A stretch of DNA of 63,284 bases from Pseudaminobacter salicylatoxidans. GTDB lineage: Bacteria > Pseudomonadota > Alphaproteobacteria > Rhizobiales > Rhizobiaceae. Each line of letters opens with the position of its first letter. Position 1 is the first letter of the stretch. Below, one piece after another: positions 50,294-59,577 of this stretch. The stretch is from positions 1 to 63,284 of the forward strand of contig NZ_QGGG01000022.1 of the NCBI RefSeq assembly GCF_003148475.1, in the 5' to 3' direction. Position numbers and translations under genes: made by a program. Under the pieces are notes generated by a model that had not been told where the DNA came from, ran no database searches, and worked only from the letters and a program-made list of their open reading frames with translations.

Positions 50294-51120
50294 GACTGGC
50301 GCTTCCTTGCGGCGGAGGCTTCGACAACACCCTCGCCTGCGAGATAGACGCCGAGCACGGTGAGAACCAGCGCGATGCCGGGGATGATCGACAGGAAAGG
50401 CGCGGAGCGCAGCACGGCGCGGCCCTCGGCGATCATGCCGCCCCAGGTCACGCGGTTGGGGTCGCCGAGGCCGAGGAAGGAAAGGGCTGCTTCGACGAGG
50501 ATGGCGGCCGCCACGATGATGGACGACAGTGCCAGCACCGGCGGCAGCGCATTGGGCAGCACCTCGCGGAAAGCGATTTCCAGCGGGTGCATGCCGATCA
50601 CACGGGCGCTGGCGACATAGTCGCGTTCGCGGATCGACAGAACTTCGGCCCGCGCCACCCGCGCCGGGCCGGTCCAGGCGCCGAGCGCGATCGCGATCAC
50701 CACCACGGCCAGCGACGGCCCGACGACGCTGACGAAGGCCAGCGCCAACAGAAAGCCCGGCACGGTCTGGAAGGCGTCGGTAATGCGCATCAGCACCTCG
50801 TCGGTCAGGCCGCCGGCAAAGCCGGCCAGCGTACCGACGATTGCGCCGATGGCGATGGAGGTTGCCGCCGCCGCAAGCCCGACGGCAATCGAGGTGCGCG
50901 CGCCATGAAAGAGTTCGGCCAGCACGTCGCGGCCGAGCCTGTCCGTGCCGAGCGGTAGCGACCAGTCCTGGAAAGGCGGTAGCAGTGCGGGTCCTGCAAT
51001 CGACAGCGGATCGCGCGGAAACAGCAGCGGTGCCGTCAGCGCCATGGCCACGAGTGCGGCGAGGATCAGCGCGCCGGCCACTGCCTCGGGCGTGCGCAGG
51101 AAGTGGTGCCCAAAACTCAT
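50290..51120 (-). CDS. Peptide-type ABC transporter permease (DppC/OppC-like)
   Basis: 276 aa with six membrane helices. The N-terminal block LGTDRLGRDVLAELFHGARTS and the EAA-loop region EREDYVASARVIGMHPLEIAFREVLPN-like sequence near 170-195 identify the second permease. Start and stop both overlap its neighbours by ATGA. Confidence 0.92.
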   Translation of the reverse strand: MSFGHHFLRTPEAVAGALILAALVAMALTAPLLFPRDPLSIAGPALLPPFQDWSLPLGTDRLGRDVLAELFHGARTSIAVGLAAAATSIAIGAIVGTLAGFAGGLTDEVLMRITDAFQTVPGFLLALAFVSVVGPSLAVVVIAIALGAWTGPARVARAEVLSIRERDYVASARVIGMHPLEIAFREVLPNALPPVLALSSIIVAAAILVEAALSFLGLGDPNRVTWGGMIAEGRAVLRSAPFLSIIPGIALVLTVLGVYLAGEGVVEASAARKRQS

Positions 51121-52103
51121 GCGCGCTCCTCGCTCGCGCCGACGCGCGGGTCGAGCACGGCATAAAGCATATCCACCACGAGATTGATGAGGATGACCAG
51201 CACGGCGCTGACCAGGATGATGCCGAGCAGCAGCGGCGTGTCGCGCGAGCCGACCGCCTCCTGCGCCAGCCGGCCGAGGCCGGGAATGGAAAACACGCTT
51301 TCGATGACCACGCTGCCGCCCAGCATGGCCGCCGATTGCAGGCCGAGCATGGTGACGAGCGGCAAAAGCGCGTTGCGCGCCACATGCCGCCAGACGATGC
51401 GTCGGCGGGAAATGCCCTTGGCGCGGGCGGCAAGAACAAAATCCATGCGCCAGACCTCGGCCATGCCGGCGCGCATGACGCGCAGATAGAGCGCCAGATA
51501 GATGATGCCGAGTGCCGTCACTGGCAACACGAGGTGCCGGGCAATGTCGAGCGCGCGCGAAAACCCGGTCTTGCCCGAGGCGATGGTTTCGATGCCGCTT
51601 GAGGGGAACCATCGCAGTTGCACCGAAAACAGCACCGTCAGCACCAGCCCGAGCCAGAAACCCGGCACGGCATAAAGCGCCAGCGAGCTGATGGACAGGA
51701 AGCGGTCGCGAAAGCTGCCCGGTCGTGCGCCGGCAGCAATGCCGAGCAGGGAGCCGATGCCGAAGGAGAGCGCGGTGGCGCTGCCCATCAAGAGCAGCGT
51801 GTTGGGCAGCCGCTCCAGAATCACGTCACGGATCGGTCGCGAGAAGCTGACCGAATAGCCGAGATCGAGATGCGCAAGGGACCAGAGATAGGCCGCCAGT
51901 CGCATCAGCGCCGGCTGGTCGAGGCCCCAGGTCTGGCGCAGCTCCGCGATCAGCCCGGCATCGCCGCCGGTCATGCCGACATAGGCGTCCACCGCGTCGC
52001 CGGGCGCGGCTTCGAGCAGCAGGAAGGTTCCGATGATCACGATCAGCAGCACCGGAATGGCGCCGACCAGCCGCCGGCGCAGGAGGCGAAGCGCGCGGGT
52101 CAT
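51117..52103 (-). CDS. Peptide-type ABC transporter permease (DppB/OppB-like)
   Basis: 328 aa with six helices. The N-terminus LLRRRLVGAIPVLLIVIIGTFLLLEAAPGDAVD and the loop FVLAARAKGISRRRIVWRHVARNALLPLVT define the DppB class. The start at 52103 is preferred; an extended frame reaches into the repeat DNA upstream and is not credible. The gap to the binding-protein gene is 467 bp and repeat-filled. Confidence 0.92.
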   Translation of the reverse strand: MTRALRLLRRRLVGAIPVLLIVIIGTFLLLEAAPGDAVDAYVGMTGGDAGLIAELRQTWGLDQPALMRLAAYLWSLAHLDLGYSVSFSRPIRDVILERLPNTLLLMGSATALSFGIGSLLGIAAGARPGSFRDRFLSISSLALYAVPGFWLGLVLTVLFSVQLRWFPSSGIETIASGKTGFSRALDIARHLVLPVTALGIIYLALYLRVMRAGMAEVWRMDFVLAARAKGISRRRIVWRHVARNALLPLVTMLGLQSAAMLGGSVVIESVFSIPGLGRLAQEAVGSRDTPLLLGIILVSAVLVILINLVVDMLYAVLDPRVGASEERA

Positions 52104-52570
52104 GGGCGGATGGACTCCGCCTGGGTTGCAGGCGTCCTTGTACCCCCACCCCCAGCCCCTCCCCACAAGGGGGAGGGGAATTGCTTCACCGTAAACGCCA
52201 CCCCATTCGGCGGCGACCGGAACTGGGCGGTGGTGCGGCAGAGTTCCTCCCCCCTTTGTGGCAGGGCTGCCGCATATGGACTTCGACCCCCACTCCGGTT
52301 TGCTTCGCAAACCACCTCTCCCCCGATCGACTGGGGAGAGGAAAGACAGTCCACGCGCTTGGCACCCTTCCTCTCCCCTTTTGAGGGGGAGAGGTGCCGA
52401 GCGGAGCGAGGCGGAATGGGGGTGCTAACCCGTGCCCCAAATAGCCGCCGCCCCCGCAAAAGCGCAGGCAATGGCGGCCTGGTCGGCCGCCCGGACAAGC
52501 AAAGGCGATGCAAGCTGTTCACGACGCGACTTCAGCACCCACGGCAATGCGTTGCAAGACGTTGCGTCGC
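52104..52570. repeat. Repeat-rich gap inside the peptide ABC operon, with intergenic repeat copy B
   Basis: 52141-52175 is C-rich then G-rich (CCCCTCCCCACAAGGGGGAGGGG), a hairpin. 52290-52425 repeats the motif order of copy A at 36985-37175 (CTCCGGTTTGCTTCGCAAACC, CCCCCGATCGACTGGGGAGAGG, CTCTCCCCTTTTGAGGGGGAGAGG). The last 130 bp show nothing. No gene is supported. The hairpins may reduce read-through from the binding-protein gene to the permeases, a common device for giving more binding protein. Confidence 0.7.
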
Positions 52571-54181
52571 TCAGCTCTCCACCCAGGTGTCGGCCCAGTT
52601 CGACACCGCCCAGCGCGGATTGTTGGAGACGTTCTTCACCGTGTCGCGGGCAACCGTGATAAAGCTCCATTCGGCCACGTTGATAAGCGGCAGGTCTTCC
52701 ACCACCTTTTTCTGGAACTCGCGATAGAGCTCGGTACGGGCGTCCGCATCGATGGTCTCGGAGGCCTTTTCGATCAGCGCGTCGATTTCGGCATTCTTGT
52801 AGCCGCCCTGATTGGAGAAGGGCACGCCGTCGGGAATGCCGCTCTGCACCAGGATGGTGGTGGAGATGGCCGGATCGCCGCGGAACACCGGCGGCGCGAC
52901 CGCGAGGTCGAAATCATGGTCGGTATAGACCGCCTTCTGGTGCGCGGCTGCGTCGTTGTTGACGAGCTGCGCGTCGATGCCGATGGCGGCCAACGCCTGC
53001 CGCAGATAGTCGCCGAACTGCTTCGTCTCGTTGAAGTATGGCGCGGGCAGCAGCTTCAGCTTGAAGCGTATGCCATCGGCGCCGCGCGTGTAGCCAGCCT
53101 CGTCGAGCAGCGCATTGGCCCTGGCCGGGTCGAAGGCGTAGGCCGGCACGTCCTTGGTGTGGAACTGCTTGTCGTTCTGCGGCACAGGTCCGGTCGCGGG
53201 CGTGGCATAGCCGAGGAAGACCGTCTTGACGACGAAATCCTTGTCGATGGCGTGGGCGATGGCCTGACGCACCTTCAGGTCGGCCAGCTCCTTGCGGCGG
53301 TGGTTGATCTCGACCACGAGCTGATAGGTGAGGCCCTCATAACCCTTCGTCACCACCTCGATGCCCGGCACCTTGGAAATGCGGGCAAGGTCGGCCAGCG
53401 GCACGGCCGAGAAGGCGGCAAGGTGGATTTCCTCCGCCTCCAGCGCCCCCGCTGCCGCCGCGCGGTCGGGCAGCACGCGATAGACGATTTCGTCGAGATT
53501 GGGCTCGCCCTCGCCCCAATATGTGTCGTTGCGCTCCAGCCGGTAATATTCGCCGGCCTTGTGCTCGGCGAACTTGAACGGCCCGGTCCCGATAAGCGCG
53601 GTGTTGGCCGGATTTTCGGCAATGTCGCTGCCTTCATAGATGTGTCTGGCGACCACGCTGGTGAGCGCCGGCAGCGCATTGCGGATGAGCTGGAACGGCG
53701 TCGGCCTGGAGAAGCGGAACACGGCGGTGTGGTCGTCGGGCGTATCGACCGCCTCGAGGTCCTTGAACACGACGCGGCCGAGATTCTGCAGCGGTTTCCA
53801 CACCTGCAGCGCCGAGAAGGCGACGTCAGCCGAGGTGAACGGCTTGCCGTCGTGCCAGGTCACGTTGTCGCGCAGCTTGAAGGTGACTGTGAGGCCGTCA
53901 TCCGAGCCTTCCCAACTGAGCGCAAGGCGCGGCTCCAGCCCATCCTTGCCGTCATAGGAGGCTTCCGCCAGCGGCTCGATGACCTTGCTGGCGACGAAGA
54001 ACACGCCGTTGGAGGCGACGATGGCCGGGTTGAGATTGCGCGGCTCGGAGTCCGACGCCACGACCAGCCGCCCGCCCTTCACCGGCGTCTGCGCCCACAG
54101 CGTGCCCGGCAGCGCGGTGGAGGCGAGCAAACAGGCCGAGCCGGCCAGAACGCCGCGCCGGGAAATCCTGAAATCTGACAT
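52571..54181 (-). CDS. Peptide-type ABC transporter substrate-binding protein (family 5)
   Basis: 536 aa. The N-terminus has a Tat-like signal (SRRGVLAG at 7-14, then a hydrophobic stretch ending LWAQ). The family 5 signature lies in LTVTFKLRDNVTWHDGKPFTSADVAFSA, and GTGPFKF and ARANALLDEAGY follow. It binds peptides or similar solutes in the periplasm. The start at 54181 has GGAG six bases upstream; longer starts lack one. The ligand is unknown. Confidence 0.92.
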   Translation of the reverse strand: MSDFRISRRGVLAGSACLLASTALPGTLWAQTPVKGGRLVVASDSEPRNLNPAIVASNGVFFVASKVIEPLAEASYDGKDGLEPRLALSWEGSDDGLTVTFKLRDNVTWHDGKPFTSADVAFSALQVWKPLQNLGRVVFKDLEAVDTPDDHTAVFRFSRPTPFQLIRNALPALTSVVARHIYEGSDIAENPANTALIGTGPFKFAEHKAGEYYRLERNDTYWGEGEPNLDEIVYRVLPDRAAAAGALEAEEIHLAAFSAVPLADLARISKVPGIEVVTKGYEGLTYQLVVEINHRRKELADLKVRQAIAHAIDKDFVVKTVFLGYATPATGPVPQNDKQFHTKDVPAYAFDPARANALLDEAGYTRGADGIRFKLKLLPAPYFNETKQFGDYLRQALAAIGIDAQLVNNDAAAHQKAVYTDHDFDLAVAPPVFRGDPAISTTILVQSGIPDGVPFSNQGGYKNAEIDALIEKASETIDADARTELYREFQKKVVEDLPLINVAEWSFITVARDTVKNVSNNPRWAVSNWADTWVES

Positions 54182-54397
54182 CACATGCTCCATTGCGTTA
54201 GATGCCCGTTCCCCCTCCGGGAGCCGGCATTTTGAAATGCTGATGACCGAATGTGTCAGCGAGATTAATCGAATATCGGCATTATCGATATGGCCGGGCA
54301 TTAAGCCAGCGACGGAATTGCCCCGATCCATCGGCGTGGGAGAATTTCCGTTTCAACCGGCTTCGTTCCGGAGCAGGTTTGCACCACCGGCTTGCCG

Positions 54398-55858
54398 TTA
54401 CAGCAGTGGCCCGAGCATGGCGATGGTGTTGTTCCACAACCGGCGCGGCCAGCGCCATTGCGCCACCTCGGCCAGTTCGACCGGCACGGAAGCCTCGATA
54501 TAACTTTGCTGGCGCGCGCGCATGTCGGCCGTCAGTTCCGGATCGCAGAACAGGATGTTGTTTTCCGAGTTCAGCTCGAAGCTGCGCCTGTCCATATTGG
54601 CCGAGCCGATCAGCGTGACCTCGCCGTCCACGGTCATGGACTTGGTGTGCAGCAGGCCGCCGACATATTCATGGATGCGCACGCCCGCTTCCAGAAGCTC
54701 CCGATAGTAGCTGCGGCTGGCACCCGCCACGATCCAGGAATCGTTGCGGCGCGGGAAGATGATGGTGGTGGCCACGCCGCGATGCGCGCTGGCGCACAGT
54801 GCGGCCTGTATCGGCTCGTCGGGCACGTAATAGGGCGTGGTGATGACCAGTTCGCGCCGCGCCGCGTTCATCATGGCCACGAACATTTCCGGCATGGCCG
54901 AATAACGCACCGTCGCGCCGGTGCCGACGACCTGCGCGGCAAAGCCCGGTTCGCTCTCCGCGATCGGCTGGCGCAGCAGGTCGCTCAGGTCCTCGTTGAC
55001 ATGCCCCATCCAGTCGCTGGCGAACAGGTGCTGGTTCTGGCGCACGACAGGCCCCTCGAAGCGCATCATGATGTCCACCCAGGGCGCGAACCTGGCCTTC
55101 ACGGCAAAGGCGGCATCGGCGCAATTCTGACTGCCGCAATAGGTGACGCGGTTGTCGATCACCACGATCTTGCGGTGGTTGCGCATGTCGATGCGGCCCT
55201 TGAAGGGGCGCGACAACGGGTTGCCGATGGGAAGGGCGCGGGCCAGCCGCACGCCCGCGGCGGCCATATCCTTCCAGTGGACGGAGCGGATCAGCGCGCG
55301 CGAGCCGAGGTCGTCCACCATCGCGCGGCAGGTCACGCCGCGTGCGGCGGCGCGCTTCAGCGCCTCCACCATCTTCAAGCCGTTATTGTCGGCGAGCCAG
55401 ATGTAGAACAGCAGATGCACATGGTCGGTCGCCGCGTCGATGTCGTCCACCATGGCAGTGATCGACGCATCCGAATCCTCCAGCAGCCGCGCGCTGTTGC
55501 CACCCACCGGGGGATAGCTGCTGATCGACTGTCCCACCCGGAAAAGCGGCGTATAGCGCTTGGGGATCGCGCGGTAGCGCCTGTGGCGCCCGTTCTGGCC
55601 ACCGCTGATTTCGGACAGCGACGGCAGACGCTTCAGCGCCGCGCGCATGCGGGCAATGCGGCGGCGGCCGATATTGGCGTCGCCGAACAGCACATAGGCC
55701 AAGATGCCCACCACCGGGGCGACCGCGATGACCACGATCCAGGCAAGCCGCGAGGCCGGCTCGCGATAGGGCCGCAGCAGGGCGCGAATGATGAAGGTGA
55801 TCTGCAGGATGATGTGCAGGGCCACCAGTATTGAGCCGATATACGCGGTTCCGATCAT
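54398..55858 (-). CDS. cls: Cardiolipin synthase (phospholipase D family)
   Basis: 486 aa. Two N-terminal membrane helices precede two PLD half-sites: NHRKIVVIDNRVTYCGSQNCAD and HTKSMTVDGEVTLIGSANMDRRS, each with HxK(x)4D. It condenses phosphatidylglycerol into cardiolipin at the inner membrane. Start MIGTAYIGSILVALH. The 216-bp gap before the peptide-binding protein gene shows no feature beyond an imperfect palindrome near 54275. Confidence 0.93.
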   Translation of the reverse strand: MIGTAYIGSILVALHIILQITFIIRALLRPYREPASRLAWIVVIAVAPVVGILAYVLFGDANIGRRRIARMRAALKRLPSLSEISGGQNGRHRRYRAIPKRYTPLFRVGQSISSYPPVGGNSARLLEDSDASITAMVDDIDAATDHVHLLFYIWLADNNGLKMVEALKRAAARGVTCRAMVDDLGSRALIRSVHWKDMAAAGVRLARALPIGNPLSRPFKGRIDMRNHRKIVVIDNRVTYCGSQNCADAAFAVKARFAPWVDIMMRFEGPVVRQNQHLFASDWMGHVNEDLSDLLRQPIAESEPGFAAQVVGTGATVRYSAMPEMFVAMMNAARRELVITTPYYVPDEPIQAALCASAHRGVATTIIFPRRNDSWIVAGASRSYYRELLEAGVRIHEYVGGLLHTKSMTVDGEVTLIGSANMDRRSFELNSENNILFCDPELTADMRARQQSYIEASVPVELAEVAQWRWPRRLWNNTIAMLGPLL

Positions 55859-55978
55859 GCGGGAGGACTACCTTCGGGCATGGCTGGAAACGGTTCGATC
55901 ACCTTCGGATAAAAGATTCAACCATGTCGTGCGGCCGGCACGACATATGCGGCCGCAATCGCCGGGGCAAGCCTGCCG

Positions 55979-56557
55979 CTAGGATCTGGCGAACGGCGCC
56001 AGCAGCCGCTGCTGCGTCTCTTCGGCCAGCGCCAGCAGCACCTGCCCATGTCGGTCCATGACCCAGAGCGAGGCCATGGCTGCGGCCAGGCCGACGATGA
56101 TGGAGCCGACCATGTCGAGCGGATAATGGACACCGATATAGATGCGCGACCACGCCATGACGAGGCCCAACCCTGTAGCGACCCAGGCGACCGTCTTGCG
56201 CCGGAGCATGAACAGAACCGCCGCGCAGGTGGCGAAGGCAAGGCCGTGATTGCTCGGGAAGGAGGCGTTCGGCCGGTGTTCGACCAGCGCATGGCCCAGG
56301 CCGACCATGAACGGGCGCGGCCTGAACATGACCAGGCCGACCAGATAGCTGAGGACAATGGCGATCACCAGCGCGAGCAACAGCGCGATTGCCGTCAGCC
56401 GCCGCCGGCGGCCGCCAAGCAGCCAGAGAACGACGAGATAGAGCGGGATCAGCAGCAACAGCACCTTGGTGGCGGAGATCGCCAGCCAGGAAACGATGGC
56501 ATTGGGAGTGGCCCCGGCGTTCAGGAGCAGGAACAGGTTGCTGTCGAATGTGAACAT
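55979..56557 (-). CDS. PAP2 family phosphatase, undecaprenyl-diphosphatase (BcrC)-like
   Basis: 192 aa with five to six helices. The three PAP2 signature parts are FRPRPF, SFPSNHGL and SRIYIGVHYPLDM. Start MFTFDSNLFLLLN resembles BcrC-type enzymes, which recycle undecaprenyl pyrophosphate for cell-wall synthesis. GAGG lies upstream of ATG 56557. Upstream, 56558-56825 is shared with the divergent iron-uptake operon. Confidence 0.87.
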   Translation of the reverse strand: MFTFDSNLFLLLNAGATPNAIVSWLAISATKVLLLLIPLYLVVLWLLGGRRRRLTAIALLLALVIAIVLSYLVGLVMFRPRPFMVGLGHALVEHRPNASFPSNHGLAFATCAAVLFMLRRKTVAWVATGLGLVMAWSRIYIGVHYPLDMVGSIIVGLAAAMASLWVMDRHGQVLLALAEETQQRLLAPFARS

Positions 56558-56704
56558 CTTGCCGTCCTCAACCCCCGAAATCCGCTTCAATGATCGTCAC
56601 CGCAGGGTCAACAAGCCGTTAACCGACTCATTAATCCCTCAGCGATCGTTTCGGCTAGAAGCGGGCGATAGCGGAATTGTGGCGCGATGGAAACGAAACG
56701 CTTG

Positions 56705-56740
56705 CCGGGATGGAAATCCCCGAAAAAATTTTCATCCCGG
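56705..56740. repeat. Stem-loop in the PAP2/fbpA divergent region
   Basis: CCGGGATGGAAA (56705-56716) pairs with TTTTCATCCCGG (56729-56740) with one G-T wobble, around a 12-base loop. It lies 25 bp upstream of the candidate RirA box. Function unknown. Confidence 0.5.
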
Positions 56741-56764
56741 ACCCGGTAGGCAAGGGCGTTAAAC

Positions 56765-56779
56765 TTGATTATAGAAATC
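56765..56779. promoter_or_regulatory. Candidate RirA iron-responsive operator (IRO box)
   Basis: TGATTATAGAAATCA fits the IRO pattern TGA-N9-TCA, here with perfect TGATT/AATCA arms. It lies 47 bp upstream of the start of the ferric-iron binding-protein gene. RirA is the Fe-S iron repressor of rhizobia and controls iron uptake. Confidence 0.7.
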
Positions 56780-56825
56780 ATGTATTCGCAGCCCTGCAAG
56801 AGCAGGCCCAGTTGAGGAGTTCGAC

Positions 56826-57833
56826 ATGAAGCCCCTTCTTTCCATGCTGACCGGCGCAGCCGTTGCCCTGTTCGGCGTCCACGCCGCCGCAGCGCAGGAA
56901 GCGTCCGATGGCATCGTTGTCTACAATGCCCAGCATGAAAGCCTTGCCAAGGAATGGGCCGAAGGTTTCACCAAGGAAACCGGCATCAAAATTACGCTGC
57001 GCAACGGCAAGGACAGCGAATTCGGCAACCAGATCGTCGCCGAGGGCGCTTCGTCGCCCGCCGACGTGTTCCTGACCGAAAATTCGCCGGCCATGGCGCT
57101 GGTTGAACAGGCCGGCCTGTTTGCGCCGGTCGATGCCGAGACACTGGCGCTGGTGCCGGAGACCTTCCGGCCGGAAAGCGGCAAGTGGACGGGCATCGCC
57201 GCGCGCAGCACGGTGTTCGTCTACAACAAGGAAAAGCTTTCCGCCGACCAGCTCCCCAAGTCGATGCTCGACCTTGAGAAGCCGGAATGGAAGGGCCGCT
57301 GGGGCGCATCGCCTTCCGGTGCGGACTTCCAGGCCATCGTCGGCGCGCTGCTGCAGCTCAAGGGCGAAGAGACCACTGCGGCCTGGCTCAAGGGCATGAA
57401 GGATAACTTCACCGCCTATCGCGGCAACGGCACGGTCATGAAGGCGGTCAATGCCGGCGAGATCGATGGCGGCGTGATCTACCACTATTACTATTTCGGC
57501 GATCAGGCCAAGACCGGCGAAAACAGCAATAATGTCGAACTGCACTACTTCAAGCAGCAGGATCCGGGCGCTTTCGTCTCGATTTCCGGCGGCGGCGTGC
57601 TGGCTTCGAGCAAGCATCCCAAGGAAGCCCAGGCCTTCCTGAAATGGATCGCCGGCAAGGGCGGCCAGGACATCCTGAAGAACGGCACGTCCTATGAATA
57701 TGCCGTGGGCGTGGGTGCAGAATCCAATCCGAAGCTCGTGCCGCTGGCCGATCTCGATGCGCCTGCCGTGAACCCTTCGCAGCTGGATTCGAAGAAGGTG
57801 ACCGATCTGATGACGGCTGCCGGTTTGCTTTAA
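56826..57833 (+). CDS. fbpA: Ferric iron ABC transporter, periplasmic binding protein (FbpA/AfuA type)
   Basis: 335 aa. A signal peptide (1-23, ending HAAAAQ) precedes IVVYNAQHESLAKEWAEGFTKETGIKI, typical of the family. YHYYYFGDQ (about 219-227) supplies the Fe(III)-binding tyrosine pair region. Good TTGAGGAG before the ATG. Ahead of permease and ATPase genes, and under a RirA-like box, so iron uptake is well supported. Confidence 0.92.
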   Translation: MKPLLSMLTGAAVALFGVHAAAAQEASDGIVVYNAQHESLAKEWAEGFTKETGIKITLRNGKDSEFGNQIVAEGASSPADVFLTENSPAMALVEQAGLFAPVDAETLALVPETFRPESGKWTGIAARSTVFVYNKEKLSADQLPKSMLDLEKPEWKGRWGASPSGADFQAIVGALLQLKGEETTAAWLKGMKDNFTAYRGNGTVMKAVNAGEIDGGVIYHYYYFGDQAKTGENSNNVELHYFKQQDPGAFVSISGGGVLASSKHPKEAQAFLKWIAGKGGQDILKNGTSYEYAVGVGAESNPKLVPLADLDAPAVNPSQLDSKKVTDLMTAAGLL

Positions 57834-57870
57834 CCGGCATTCGTTCTAAAGAAAGATCGCAATCGCAGCG

Positions 57871-57893
57871 CCCGCGGAAGCTTTCCGCGGGCA
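57871..57893 (+). terminator. Attenuating hairpin between fbpA and fbpB
   Basis: GCCCGCGGAA and TTCCGCGGGC form a perfect 10-bp stem with a 3-base loop. Only a weak T-run follows (ATTTTG), so part of the transcript probably continues into the permease. Confidence 0.7.
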
Positions 57894-57917
57894 TCTCATT
57901 TTGAAAGGCCGACACTC

Positions 57918-57983
57918 ATGAGCCGCTTTTCCGACCCAATCTTCGTCGGTCCGGCGCTTTTTGTCGGCAGCCACCGCATCTGA
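57918..57983 (+). CDS. Possible 21-residue upstream ORF before the permease
   Basis: ATG at 57918 ([21 protein letters not shown]) has GAAAGG about 13 bases upstream, a better site than the permease itself has. Its stop ends four bases before the permease ATG 57988, which would allow coupling by re-initiation. It could be a leader peptide, or the remains of a permease N-terminus in another frame. Confidence 0.3.
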   Translation: MSRFSDPIFVGPALFVGSHRI

Positions 57984-57987
57984 GCCG

Positions 57988-59577
57988 ATGGGATACTCGA
58001 CCGGCAGCTATGCCCGCAGCGACCTCGGGGCCACGCTCCTGACGGGTCGGCGCGCGCGCCGGCGCCCGGTGTCGTGGATGGCGGTCGCGGCGGTTGTGGT
58101 CTCGCTGTTTGCCCTGCTGCCGCTCGGCTTCGTGATCTTTTCGGCCTTCCAGGCCGGCTGGCCGACCGTGGTGGAACTCGTGTTCCGGCCGCGTGTCGGC
58201 GAATTGCTGACCAATACCATATTCCTGATGCTGCTGACGGTGCCGCTGACGGCCGTGCTGGCAACGGCCCTGGCGTGGCTCACCGAGCGCAGCGACCTGC
58301 CGGGCGTGCGGATATGGTCGTGGCTCGCGGTGGCGCCGCTGGCGGTTCCGGCCTTCGTGCATTCCTATGCCTGGGTGACGCTGATCCCCGGCATGCACGG
58401 CCTGTTCGCGGGCGTTTTCATTTCCGTCATCGCCTATTTCCCGTTCCTCTATCTGCCGATCTCGGCGGCGCTGCGCCGCCTCGATCCGGCGCTGGAGGAT
58501 GCGGCCTCCTCGCTTGGCCTCAGCCCGGCCAGGGTGTTCCTGCGCGTGGTGCTGCCGCAATTGCGGCTTGCACTGTGTGGAGGCGGTCTTCTGGTGGCGC
58601 TGCATCTGCTTGCCGAATACGGGCTTTACGGCTTCATCCGCTTCGACACCTTCACCACCGCGATCATCGACCAGTTCCAATCCACCTTCAACGGAGCGGC
58701 CGCCAACATGCTGGCCGGGGTGCTGGTGAGCTGCTGTCTGGTGCTGCTCACGATGGAAATGCTCATACGCGGCCAGGAGCGTTATGCGCGCGTGGGCTCC
58801 GGCGCGGCGCGGCAGCAGCCGCGCATCAGGCTCGGCCGCATGACCCTGCCATGCCTCGTCCTGCCGCTCGTCGTCGCGCTCGTGTCGCTGGGCGTTCCGA
58901 TCCTCACCGTCGGCCGCTGGCTGATAGCGGGCGGCGCCGATGTCTGGCGCCTCGACGAGATCGGGCTGGCGCTCGGCCAGACGCTGGTGCTGGCGCTGCT
59001 CGGCGGCCTGGTGGCGACGGTGGCCGCAATTCCCATGGCCTGGATCTCGATCCGCGCGCCGGGATGGCTGCAGCGCATACTGGAAGGCACGAACTATGTC
59101 GCCGGCTCCTTGCCGGGCGTGGTGGTGGCGCTGGCGCTGGTGACGGTCGCGATCAGGGTCGTGCCGCCACTCTACCAGACGCTTTTCACCATCGTCGTGG
59201 CCTATGGCCTGATGTTCCTGCCGCGCGCGCTGATCAGCCTGCGGGCGTCGATCGCGCAGGCTCCGGTCGAACTGGAGCGCGCCGCCGGCAATCTCGGCCG
59301 TCCGCCGCTGCGGGCGCTGTGGGCGACCACGATTCGCCTTTCGGCGCCGGGCGCGGCCGCCGGCATGGCGCTTTCGGCGCTCGGCATCATGAACGAGCTG
59401 ACGGCCACGCAGATGCTTGCCCCCAACGGCACGCGCACGCTGGCCATGGCATTCTGGAACTACAGCGGCGAGATCGACTACGCCGCCGCCGCACCCTATG
59501 CGGCGATCATGGTGGCGATGTCGCTGCCGCTCACCTGGCTGCTCTATGTGCAGTCCAAGAAAATGGCTGGACGATGA
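57988..59577 (+). CDS. fbpB: Ferric iron ABC transporter permease (FbpB type)
   Basis: 529 aa with about twelve helices in two homologous halves. Each half has an ATPase-docking EAA loop: [23 protein letters not shown] near 170-192 and [23 protein letters not shown] near 425-448. ATG 57988 is used; TTG 57961 is an in-frame alternative, and neither has a good Shine-Dalgarno. The stop overlaps the ATPase start (ATGA). Confidence 0.9.
   Translation: MGYSTGSYARSDLGATLLTGRRARRRPVSWMAVAAVVVSLFALLPLGFVIFSAFQAGWPTVVELVFRPRVGELLTNTIFLMLLTVPLTAVLATALAWLTERSDLPGVRIWSWLAVAPLAVPAFVHSYAWVTLIPGMHGLFAGVFISVIAYFPFLYLPISAALRRLDPALEDAASSLGLSPARVFLRVVLPQLRLALCGGGLLVALHLLAEYGLYGFIRFDTFTTAIIDQFQSTFNGAAANMLAGVLVSCCLVLLTMEMLIRGQERYARVGSGAARQQPRIRLGRMTLPCLVLPLVVALVSLGVPILTVGRWLIAGGADVWRLDEIGLALGQTLVLALLGGLVATVAAIPMAWISIRAPGWLQRILEGTNYVAGSLPGVVVALALVTVAIRVVPPLYQTLFTIVVAYGLMFLPRALISLRASIAQAPVELERAAGNLGRPPLRALWATTIRLSAPGAAAGMALSALGIMNELTATQMLAPNGTRTLAMAFWNYSGEIDYAAAAPYAAIMVAMSLPLTWLLYVQSKKMAGR

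Noticed and set aside
56610-56640. A CtrA site (TTAAC and TTAA) upstream of the PAP2 gene
   Set aside because: The half-sites are 8 bases apart rather than 7, so the match is not credible.
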